Of a stretch of 64,000 nucleotides of DNA, positions 57,509 through 64,000 are shown one piece after another. Source of the DNA: Parvibaculum sp. (GTDB lineage: Bacteria > Pseudomonadota > Alphaproteobacteria > Parvibaculales > Parvibaculaceae); contig JARLIS010000063.1 in the NCBI GenBank assembly GCA_031291615.1, positions 1-64,000 of the forward strand. The letters are read 5' to 3'. A program made the position numbers and the translations under genes. A model generated the notes under the pieces. The model had not been told where the DNA came from and made no database searches. It saw only the letters and a program-made list of their open reading frames with translations. Positions within the stretch are counted from its first letter, which is position 1. Each line of letters begins with the position of its first letter.

Positions 57509-57874
57509 GTGACCAATCAAGCGACTGTTCCAATCCAACCAGCGTCGTTCCGGATCGGACGCGCAATCCGCGCGCACATGCAAAGTCACTTGGGGCCGTC
57601 CACCCTCGTTGCCATCGCCTTGATTGTTTCAACGCTGATCTACCGGCACGAAGCGATCCTCGACCGCGATCAGAAGCAGTGTCAGATGTATGTTTCGATC
57701 AACGAAGACAATGGTGCCTATCTCGTCATGGCGACCGAACATCCGAATTGGTCAGCAAGCGAGGTCGCTCAAACGGCGCGTGCGTTGGCGCGTGACGGTG
57801 AGAAGTTTTTTCATCTGAGGGATGACGGAAATAGCTTTTGCGATTTGCTTCCGCCACCCGACACGCCGCGCTAA
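57509..57874 (+). CDS. Small single-pass membrane protein upstream of SIR2 gene
   Basis: A 121-residue protein from GTG 57509 with one hydrophobic segment (GPSTLVAIALIVSTLIY, residues about 29-45), a basic N-terminus and a C-terminal domain with two cysteines (QCQMYVSINEDNGAYLVMATEHPNWSASEVAQTARALARDGEKFFHLRDDGNSFCDLLPP). It ends 13 bp before the SIR2 gene, so the two form a likely operon. No known family. It could be the sensor or anchor of a SIR2 defence pair, but this is an inference from position. Confidence 0.65.
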   Translation: MTNQATVPIQPASFRIGRAIRAHMQSHLGPSTLVAIALIVSTLIYRHEAILDRDQKQCQMYVSINEDNGAYLVMATEHPNWSASEVAQTARALARDGEKFFHLRDDGNSFCDLLPPPDTPR

Positions 57875-57887
57875 TCAGAGCATTGCC

Positions 57888-59135
57888 ATGAACAAGCGCA
57901 ATCCTCTTTTCCTGCTAGGCGCTGGGGCTTCGAAGCCAGCCGGAGTTCCGCTCGCCGGTGAGATGACTCTGGAAATGATAAGGCGGTGCGACGCGAACCG
58001 ACGAAGCGAGTTGGGGAAAACCATCAGAGCAATCGAAGGCGCGCTTCGTATGCAGAGTGGTGTAGTAGACTCCTTCCACGGCGAAGCTGTAAATATCGAA
58101 AGCATTTTGAATGCGGCCGAGATGTTGGGCGACAGGTTTTCTTTGGAACTCGCTCCATTTGTCGCTGCGTGGCACCCAATCATTGAGGCTCTTGAAGCCA
58201 CCCGCCTGAGTTCGTTTGAAGCTGAGAGTATTGGGCGCAGAGCGGGTGGCCGGTTGCACTTTCCCAGCGGTCCACGTGTCGCCCAAAGATCGCAGCACTC
58301 AAACGAGTCGGACATAAGAAGCACATTTAGCAATGCACTTGCCGGAGCCCTCCTTGACCTTTCGTCGCGCCTCCAACGCCGCCCTGACGGTTCACTTTTC
58401 CGGACTCTCAAAGCGTTCCTCACAGGCGAGCTGGCTCGGATAACATTGTTGAATGATCCACTGCCGCTTGCCTATCTGGACTCTTTGCTCGAACTCGGAA
58501 GAAGCCGACCAGTTCACATCGCAACTCTAAACTACGACAACAGCATCGAACTGCGTGCACAGGCGCTCGGTATTCCTTGCTCAACCGGCATCGCTGATTG
58601 GGTAAACAACGCGAGCTTCGCGGCCCCTCAAAACGAACCGGGGATTGACCTAATCAAACTACACGGCTCTGTGCGATGGTTGTGGGCCAAACCAAAATCC
58701 GACCTTCCTGCCGGATTTGAAGATCGGATAGTCACGGAAGTGGGCGATGACGTAATGAAAGCCAGTCTCGATGGCACTCCCCTAGTTTTTCCTTCTGAAA
58801 CCATCGGCAACCAAATGGCGGTCATATTCGGTGGGCGAAACAAACTAACCGCTGAAGGCCCATTCCTTGATCTCTTGATCAAGTTCAAGGCACTCCTCGT
58901 TCAAACCGATGAATTGATTGTCGTGGGCTACTCGTTTCGCGATCCCCACGTGAACCACTGCATACTGAGATGGCTGGGAGCGACCGGACGAAAATCCCGG
59001 CTGATCGTAGTCGAGCACACCGAAGTTGCACTGGACGACGTTGCATTCCTGAAGCTCATTCAGAAAACAACACCGGGCCAGCTTGATTTCCAACCTATCG
59101 GAGCAGAGGCAGGCATGAGGCTGTCGGCTAACTAA
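57888..59135 (+). CDS. SIR2-family protein (probable NAD-cleaving defence effector)
   Basis: A 415-residue protein with the NAD-binding motifs of SIR2-like domains: LLGAGASKPAGVP (11-21), ATLNYDNSIE (212-221), IKLHGSVRW (256-264) and VVGYSFRDPHVN (346-356). These correspond to the GAGxS, TxNYD, LHGS and GYSxxDxxxN pattern of bacterial SIR2_2 proteins. Related proteins in several phage-defence systems degrade NAD+ on infection. No second effector domain is seen. The ATG at 57888 begins right at the domain. Defence is inferred from family and from its place at the edge of an integrative element. Confidence 0.88.
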   Translation: MNKRNPLFLLGAGASKPAGVPLAGEMTLEMIRRCDANRRSELGKTIRAIEGALRMQSGVVDSFHGEAVNIESILNAAEMLGDRFSLELAPFVAAWHPIIEALEATRLSSFEAESIGRRAGGRLHFPSGPRVAQRSQHSNESDIRSTFSNALAGALLDLSSRLQRRPDGSLFRTLKAFLTGELARITLLNDPLPLAYLDSLLELGRSRPVHIATLNYDNSIELRAQALGIPCSTGIADWVNNASFAAPQNEPGIDLIKLHGSVRWLWAKPKSDLPAGFEDRIVTEVGDDVMKASLDGTPLVFPSETIGNQMAVIFGGRNKLTAEGPFLDLLIKFKALLVQTDELIVVGYSFRDPHVNHCILRWLGATGRKSRLIVVEHTEVALDDVAFLKLIQKTTPGQLDFQPIGAEAGMRLSAN

Positions 59136-59177
59136 GCATTAGAGGTGTGCAACAATGTAGCTTCTATTTTGTGAACC

Positions 59178-59813
59178 TCAATCCTGTAACGCCCGCTTTA
59201 ATTCACGGCCATATGCAGTTGGATATGCGTTCTCCGGCGTGCTTAGGTGCGCAGCGGCGCAACCAAGCCCCGTCAGATGTGAGATTGAAACCTCTATCCT
59301 ATCGCTTGAGCATTTTAGCTGACTAGCGATGAAGTCTCTCGCATTGGGGGAATAGTTTGCGCCGCCCAGCTTTTCCAGCACGGCAGCGTCTATCGGGTTC
59401 ATTTGCTTTACGGTCTCAATAAACTCCATCCGCATAGTATCGGACCTCCCCGGGTCCATAGCTGTCGCCAACAATCTAGCCCACAAATCTTGAAGCTCGG
59501 CTCGGCCTTCGTCGGCTGCCGCTTCCAATATCGGACCACCTATCGCCAGCGGTATCGGTTTGGAACTTTCGACGCCGCGAGCGGTTAGCCGCGTGTGGAC
59601 CTTCTTCACCACTTCGGTGAGATTTTCCGCCCGTTCAATTTGTCGTCGCGTCCTGTAAGCGTGAAGCGCATCTGCGCCGAAGAAGCCTATTAGGTCTTCC
59701 GGCATGGACCCGGCGATGTCCTTGAAGTAACCCCCGAGGCCCCGCAAGGCTTTGACTATCTCAGTACCTAGCTCGGCCTGAGCGTCGGAAATGGGAATGA
59801 GATTGTCGGGCAT
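59178..59813 (-). CDS. Abi-alpha (DUF4393) family protein
   Basis: A 211-residue protein matching the Abi-alpha/DUF4393 pattern: PLAIGGPILEAAADEGRAELQDLWARLLATAMDPGRSDTMRMEFIETVKQMNPIDAAVLEKLG. The family includes abortive infection proteins, thought to act by stopping growth of phage-infected cells. It converges on the SIR2 gene with 42 bp between the stops, so it has its own promoter, and may act as a second defence gene. Confidence 0.8.
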   Translation of the reverse strand: MPDNLIPISDAQAELGTEIVKALRGLGGYFKDIAGSMPEDLIGFFGADALHAYRTRRQIERAENLTEVVKKVHTRLTARGVESSKPIPLAIGGPILEAAADEGRAELQDLWARLLATAMDPGRSDTMRMEFIETVKQMNPIDAAVLEKLGGANYSPNARDFIASQLKCSSDRIEVSISHLTGLGCAAAHLSTPENAYPTAYGRELKRALQD

Positions 59814-59834
59814 TTGACCTCATCTCAGGAGAGC

Positions 59835-60179
59835 TCATGCAGACAAGAATGGAACGCCATGCCGCCTGAGGGTTTCTCTGATGAGCTCATTGTATTCGTG
59901 CATTGTCAGATCGTCACGAAGCGTTCCGTCGATGATATTAGCAACGTTGACCGCATGTCCGTCGAGATGGTCCGTGACGATTTCTCGCCACCCCCGATGT
60001 GAAATTGCCGCTATGCGCTTGACTGACGCCACAGCATCATCCGCCAGTTCTTGGAGGCAGGCTTTGGGAATGCGCCGTGTTTTGACACCATGTTGAGATA
60101 ATCTATCCGCTAGATAGAGGCGACTCGTGGTCCGTATCGGGAGTACTAGCCCCGTGACAAAGTAGACGATTTTCAACAT
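59835..60179 (-). CDS. Hypothetical protein
   Basis: A 114-residue basic protein: MLKIVYFVTGLVLPIRTTSRLYLADRLSQHGVKTRRIPKACLQELADDAVASVKRIAAISHRGWREIVTDHLDGHAVNVANIIDGTL, with a hydrophobic start that may be a weak membrane signal. No family recognised. It lies 21 bp upstream of the Abi-alpha gene on the same strand and may be co-transcribed with it. Confidence 0.5.
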   Translation of the reverse strand: MLKIVYFVTGLVLPIRTTSRLYLADRLSQHGVKTRRIPKACLQELADDAVASVKRIAAISHRGWREIVTDHLDGHAVNVANIIDGTLRDDLTMHEYNELIRETLRRHGVPFLSA

Positions 60180-60520
60180 TTCTACTCCGCGAGAAATTTC
60201 GGCTTCATGTGTGACAAGTCCAATCCCTCAACACGCGACTCATTCATTTTCAGAGCCAACGCAGCAACAGCCCCAGTCTGACCTATTTGCCACCTTCAGT
60301 CGTCGGTGCGCGCCCTGTAATTCGCTCCCCTTTCTCCCGGCAAAGTTTTACCGAGAACGGGCAACATCTTGCCGTTGTCAGAATGTTCTAGGGGCGACGT
60401 GATGGCGGACGCAACGGTATCGAGCGACTACGATTGACGTGCTCCCACAATGCTCCCACAATCGCTCTCGTCGGCTGATTTGATGTGCGATTTCAACGCG
60501 GTAAAGCGACTCGGGGCGTT
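60180..60520. other. Right end of the element, no convincing gene
   Basis: About 340 bp without a credible gene. An 11-bp tandem repeat (TGCTCCCACAA at 60440-60450 and 60451-60461) lies 60 bp inside the right att site and could be a recombinase arm site. Confidence 0.5.
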
Positions 60521-60537
60521 TCCTAGTCCCCCAGCCA
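60521..60537 (+). repeat. Right attachment site (17-bp repeat)
   Basis: TCCTAGTCCCCCAGCCA, identical to the 3' end of tRNA-Gln at 45250-45266. Sequence to its right is host-like and GC-rich. Confidence 0.9.
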
Positions 60538-60633
60538 CTCTCTTCCCGTATCACGGCGCAAACGCCACAATCTCCGGAGCCTCGCTGCTAAGGTGCGCGG
60601 GGCGAATTGGTCATTCATCGGGAGCATCTGTTG

Positions 60634-61623
60634 ATGGAAGCGCGTCGCGTCGGCCCCTTCGAGGTTTCGGCCATCGGCCTCGGTTGCATGAGCCTCTCCC
60701 ATGCCTATGGTCCGCCGCCGGCCCGCGATCAGGCGGAACGCGTTCTGCTCGGCGCTATCGATGCGGGCTACACCTTCTTCGACACCGCCGCCGTCTACGG
60801 TCTCGGCCACAATGAACGGCTGGTTGGCGAGGTTCTGAAGCCGCATCGCGACAAGATCGTGCTCGCTTCCAAATGCGGCATGACGCGCGGCGAGGAGCGC
60901 GACCTCAACGGAACGCCGGAGCGATTGAAGCAGACCTGCGACGAAAGCCTCGCGCGGCTCGGCGTCGAAGTTATCGATCTCTACTATCTGCACCGCTGGG
61001 ACAAGCGCGTCGCCATCGAGGAAAGCGTCGGCGCGCTGGCGGAGCTTGTGAAGGCCGGCAAGATTCACAGCATCGGGCTTTCCGAAGTCGGCGCCGCGGC
61101 GCTGCGCAGGGCTCATGCGGTTCATCCCATTGCCGCTCTGCAAACGGAGTATTCGCCATGGACGCGCAATCCGGAAATCGCCGTGCTCGACGCCTGCCGC
61201 GAGCTTGGCATCGCCTTCGTCGCCTTCAGCCCCGTCGCGCGCGGCTTTCTTGCCGGCGGCGCAAGCGATCCGGCGAAATTCGGTCCGGGCGATTTCCGCA
61301 AGGCGATGCCGCGCTTTCAGAGCGAGGCGCTGGCAGCCAATCTGAAGCTGCTGGAGGCCTTCACCGATCTTGCCCGTGAGGCAGGCTGCACGCCCGCGCA
61401 GCTCTGCCTTGCATGGCTGCTGCACAAGGATCCGATCATCGTTCCGATCCCCGGCACATCGAAGCCGGAGCATATGGTGGAAAATGCGGGTGCGGCGGCT
61501 ATCCGCCTGTCTCCGGAAATCATGGCAAGGGTGGAAAAGCTGGTGAACGAGCGCACCGTTACCGGCGCACGGTATCCGGAGGCGATGCAGGCGACCGTCG
61601 ACACGGAAGACCGGGCAAGCTGA
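60634..61623 (+). CDS. Aldo/keto reductase
   Basis: A 329-residue NADPH-dependent aldo/keto reductase: GLGCMSLSHAYGPPP, FFDTAAVYGLGHNERLVGEVLKPHRDKIVLASKCG (Asp and Tyr of the catalytic tetrad, then Lys), YYLHRWDKRVAIEESVGALAELVKAGKIHSIGLSEVGAAALRRAHAVHPIAALQTEYSPW (with the catalytic His in LHRW) and IPIPGTSKPEHMVENAGA. ATG 60634 is preceded by GGGAG. It is the first host gene beyond the element. The substrate is unknown. Confidence 0.92.
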   Translation: MEARRVGPFEVSAIGLGCMSLSHAYGPPPARDQAERVLLGAIDAGYTFFDTAAVYGLGHNERLVGEVLKPHRDKIVLASKCGMTRGEERDLNGTPERLKQTCDESLARLGVEVIDLYYLHRWDKRVAIEESVGALAELVKAGKIHSIGLSEVGAAALRRAHAVHPIAALQTEYSPWTRNPEIAVLDACRELGIAFVAFSPVARGFLAGGASDPAKFGPGDFRKAMPRFQSEALAANLKLLEAFTDLAREAGCTPAQLCLAWLLHKDPIIVPIPGTSKPEHMVENAGAAAIRLSPEIMARVEKLVNERTVTGARYPEAMQATVDTEDRAS

Positions 61624-61656
61624 CGAGGCGCTGCTGGAACGCAAGCGGCTGCTTTT

Positions 61657-62883
61657 CTAGTTCGCCCGCTTGAGGATCAGGGATGTATTGACGCCGCCGA
61701 AAGCGAAATTGTTCGACATGATGTATTCAGCGTCGATATCCCGAAAGGCGCCAGTGATGTAGTCGAGCGATCCGCATTTCTCGTCGACCTGCTTCAGATT
61801 GACGTTGGGTGCAAAGCGCTTCTCTCTCATCATCTCGATCGAGAGCCATGCTTCGATCGCGCCGCAAGCGCCAAGCGTGTGGCCGAAATAGCCTTTCAGC
61901 GAATGGATCGGCACCTGTCTTCCGAACACCGAAGCGGTCGCTATCGTCTCCGCCACATCGCCCTGGATCGTCGCCGTTCCGTGCCCGCTGACGAAAGATA
62001 TGGCGTCAGCCGAAATGCCCGCATCGGCGAGCGACAGATCGAGCGCGCCCGCCATGGTTTCCGCAAGCGGATCGGTCACATGCGATCCGTCCATATTGGT
62101 GCCGAAGCCCGCGATTTCGGCAAAGATGGTCGCGCCACGCGCGATGGCATGTTCGCGTTCTTCAAGAACAAGCGCCGCGGCGCCCTCGCCGATGACGAGT
62201 CCGTCGCGGTTCTGGTCGTATGGCGAGGGAGAGGTTTGCGGCGCGTCATTCCGACAGCTCGTCGCGAACAGCGTGTCGAAGACGATGGCCATAGTCGGGC
62301 AAAGCTCTTCCGCGCCGCCGGCAATCATCACATCGGCATGGCCGTATTTGATCGCCTCATAGGAATAGCCGATGGCTTGCGAGCCGGAGGTGCAGGCCGA
62401 TGACGTCGTGATGACGCGGCCTTTCAAGCCGAAAAAGATTCCGATGTTGATGACGGCCGTGTGGCTCATCATCTTGATGTAGCTCATGGCGCTGAGGCCC
62501 GTGGCTTCCCCCGTCTCCATGAAGCGAACAAAGCCGACCGTCGGCTCGGTCGAGCCGTATGAGGAACCGAAGGCAACGCCGGTGCGGCCCGAGGTCAGCA
62601 CCGGATCGCCGATCAGACCCGCCTGCGTCAGCGCATCCTGCGCAGCCTTGACGCCAAGCGCGGCGACACGGCCCATCGAGCGCATCTGCTTGCGCGGAAA
62701 AATCTTCGCATGATCGAAATAATCGGCCGGCGCGCCAAGGCGCGTCTTCAGGTCGCCAAGCTTGTCCCAGGCTTCGATATATTTGACGCCAGTGCGACCG
62801 GCCGCCATGGACGCGGAGATGCCGCTCCAGTCGGTGCCGAGCGGCGTTATGCCCGCCATGCCCGTGACGACAACCCGCCGCAT
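61657..62883 (-). CDS. Beta-ketoacyl-ACP synthase (FabF-like, probable apeR)
   Basis: A 408-residue condensing enzyme. The active-site Cys is in TTSSACTSGSQAIG; two catalytic histidines in GHGTATIQGD and FGHTLGACGAIEAW. The motif GHGTATIQGD departs from the usual GTSTxxND of housekeeping FabF, pointing to a specialised ketosynthase. Its start overlaps the stop of the ketoreductase gene by one base. With the next two genes it resembles the apeP-apeQ-apeR end of aryl polyene clusters; no such cluster is inside this window. Confidence 0.88.
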   Translation of the reverse strand: MRRVVVTGMAGITPLGTDWSGISASMAAGRTGVKYIEAWDKLGDLKTRLGAPADYFDHAKIFPRKQMRSMGRVAALGVKAAQDALTQAGLIGDPVLTSGRTGVAFGSSYGSTEPTVGFVRFMETGEATGLSAMSYIKMMSHTAVINIGIFFGLKGRVITTSSACTSGSQAIGYSYEAIKYGHADVMIAGGAEELCPTMAIVFDTLFATSCRNDAPQTSPSPYDQNRDGLVIGEGAAALVLEEREHAIARGATIFAEIAGFGTNMDGSHVTDPLAETMAGALDLSLADAGISADAISFVSGHGTATIQGDVAETIATASVFGRQVPIHSLKGYFGHTLGACGAIEAWLSIEMMREKRFAPNVNLKQVDEKCGSLDYITGAFRDIDAEYIMSNNFAFGGVNTSLILKRAN

Positions 62884-63638
62884 CAGCTGATCCCCCCATT
62901 GACCGAAATGACCTGTCGCGTGATGTAGCTTGCCTCATCCGAGAGGAGAAAAGCTACTATCCCGGCCACTTCTTCCGGCTGTCCAAGCCTCTGCATGGGG
63001 ATGATCTTCAGGATTTCGGCAATCGGCGCGCCGTCGATCATGGCCGTCTCGATGATGCCGGGGGCGACGCAGTTGACGGTTATATTGCGCGTCGCAAGTT
63101 CGACGGCCAGCGCCTTCGTCGCGCCGATGATGCCGGCCTTGGCGGCGCTGTAGTTGACTTGGCCGCGGTTGCCGATAACGCCCGATACAGACGAAATGGC
63201 GACGACGCGCCCGCCGTCCTTCCGCCGGATCATCGGCATAGAGAGGGGATGCAGGACGTTGAAGAAGCCGTCGAGATTGGTCGTCAGCACCCGGTCCCAA
63301 TCGTCACCCGAGAGGGCCGGAAAAGCATTGTCGCGTGCTATGCCCGCATTGAGCACGACACCCCAATAGGCGCCGTGTGCCGCGACGTCGGCAGCAAGAG
63401 CGGCTTTCGCCTCGTCGCGGTTTGCGACGTCGAAGCCGAGCATACGCGCAAACCCTCCTTCAAGCTCGATCTGCCGAACCGCTTCTTCCGCCCCCGCCCG
63501 GTCCTGACCGTAGTGAACAGTGACGGGAAAGCCCGCCCGCGCGACACGGATAGCAATCGCCCGGCCTATGCCCTTGCTCGCGCCGGTCACGAGAATGCTG
63601 CGCTTCGCGGCCTCGGATATCTCGCTTTTGCCCGTCAT
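62883..63638 (-). CDS. 3-oxoacyl-ACP reductase (FabG-like)
   Basis: A 251-residue SDR ketoreductase: TGASKGIGRAIAIRVARAG, LNAGIARDNAFPAL, ISSVSGVIGNRGQVNYSAAKAGIIGATKALAVELATRNITVNCVAPGIIETAM (Ser, Tyr, Lys). ATG 63638 (MTGKSEISEAAKRS) overlaps the dehydratase stop by four bases; the open frame beyond is a shadow. Translational coupling on both sides indicates an operon of ketosynthase, reductase and dehydratase. Confidence 0.92.
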   Translation of the reverse strand: MTGKSEISEAAKRSILVTGASKGIGRAIAIRVARAGFPVTVHYGQDRAGAEEAVRQIELEGGFARMLGFDVANRDEAKAALAADVAAHGAYWGVVLNAGIARDNAFPALSGDDWDRVLTTNLDGFFNVLHPLSMPMIRRKDGGRVVAISSVSGVIGNRGQVNYSAAKAGIIGATKALAVELATRNITVNCVAPGIIETAMIDGAPIAEILKIIPMQRLGQPEEVAGIVAFLLSDEASYITRQVISVNGGIS

Positions 63639-64000
63639 TGCGCTTCCCCCGCCATCATAGCGGCGCCGCCGTCTTCCGGCCGATAGACGCTGAGCGTCGC
63701 CGTGACGCAGGTCTCGCCGCCAATGCCGATGCGGCAATCGAAGGACGCCATTCCGTTCTCACTGAATACCATTTCAACCCGTATCGACAGCAGCTTGCCT
63801 GCTGGAAAATAGTTCAACGTCGCCGCATAGCGCCGCGTGCCGAGAAGAAAGCCGATGGCCGGCGGCTCTCCACTGACGGCGCGAAGCGCCCCGTCATAGG
63901 CCGCGACTGTCTGCGCCATATATTCGAGGCCCACATAGGCCGGTACCCCCGACCCCGCGCGGTAGAAACGCGAGCGCTCCGAAACAAGCACCTCGGCGAC
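63635..64000 (-). CDS. Hotdog-fold 3-hydroxyacyl-ACP dehydratase (ApeP-like), 5' end outside window
   Basis: The C-terminal 121 or so residues of a FabA/FabZ-like hotdog protein: VSERSRFYRAGSGVPAYVGLEYMAQTVAAYDGALRAVSGEPPAIGFLLGTRRYAATLNYFPAGKLLSIRVEMVFSENGMASFDCRIGIGG. The GxPAYVGLEYMAQTVAAYDG helix is typical of ApeP dehydratases. The frame runs open to the window end, so the start is beyond 64000. It is the first of three coupled genes. Confidence 0.82.
   Translation of the reverse strand, partial: VAEVLVSERSRFYRAGSGVPAYVGLEYMAQTVAAYDGALRAVSGEPPAIGFLLGTRRYAATLNYFPAGKLLSIRVEMVFSENGMASFDCRIGIGGETCVTATLSVYRPEDGGAAMMAGEAQ

Larger units (their letters stand above)
45250..60537. mobile_element. 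Integrative element in tRNA-Gln (15.3 kb)
   Basis: Bounded by a perfect 17-bp direct repeat (TCCTAGTCCCCCAGCCA) at the tRNA 3' end and at 60521-60537. Contents: a tyrosine recombinase (49011), a serine recombinase with coupled nuclease-like gene (53470-54443), a 46-bp-period array, a small DNA-binding-like protein and SF2 helicase (54633-57247), SIR2 and Abi-alpha proteins at the right end, and many short genes of unknown function. Base composition is visibly less GC-rich than the flanks. No capsid, terminase or conjugation genes are seen, so it is satellite- or island-like rather than a prophage or ICE. Confidence 0.9.

Noticed and set aside
45250..60537. Complete prophage or conjugative element
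   Set aside because: No terminase, portal, capsid, tail, relaxase or type IV secretion genes are recognisable within the repeats.

Overview
The window is high-GC chromosomal DNA of an alphaproteobacterium. The housekeeping genes (rpsR-rplI, dnaB, alr, radA, cvpA-purF, der-bamB-TPR-panB, guaA, guaB, rlmE) and their grouping fit the class. A Parvibaculum-like member of Hyphomicrobiales is my best guess; it rests on gene content and remembered gene order, not on a search.

Layout. 1-19.4 kb is core: ribosomal proteins S18 (partial) and L9, a cyclopropane-fatty-acid synthase-like enzyme, DoxX, DnaB, alanine racemase, an MlaE/MlaF-type lipid transporter, RadA, CvpA, PurF, an SDR and a DUF1398 protein on the plus strand. 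Der, BamB, an anchored TPR protein, PanB, two paralogous membrane proteins and a TPR protein follow on the minus strand. 19.4-33.8 kb is accessory metabolism with many small regulator-plus-enzyme modules: P450/SnoaL with MarR, VOC with TetR, AraC, a methyltransferase, DUF899, ArsR with SRPBCC, PhyH with TetR, and HxlR with GST. Several have clear palindromic operators. 32.5-38.4 kb, between rpiB and guaA, is a patchwork of short modules carrying extra copies of the guaA 3' end and of the rpiB start/upstream region, which suggests repeated insertion at the guaA 3' end. 38.4-45.1 kb is core again: guaA, rsmB-like, guaB, rlmE and ppx/gppA, all on the minus strand.

45.25-60.54 kb is a 15.3-kb integrative element in the 3' end of tRNA-Gln(CTG). 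It is bounded by a 17-bp direct repeat (45250-45266 and 60521-60537) and encodes a tyrosine recombinase with all catalytic residues. It also carries a serine recombinase translationally coupled to a nuclease-like protein, a 46-bp-period repeat array before a small DNA-binding-like protein and an SF2 helicase (a plausible replication module), a broken and duplicated SRAP/YedK gene, a protein with a HEPN-type motif, and a right-end block with a SIR2-family protein plus a small membrane protein and an Abi-alpha-type protein. I read it as a satellite-like integrative element carrying defence cargo. This is the most interesting part of the window.

60.6-64 kb returns to host DNA: an aldo/keto reductase, then a minus-strand ketosynthase, ketoreductase and dehydratase set (partial at the window end). 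Their order matches the end of aryl-polyene-type fatty-acid-like clusters (apeP-apeQ-apeR).
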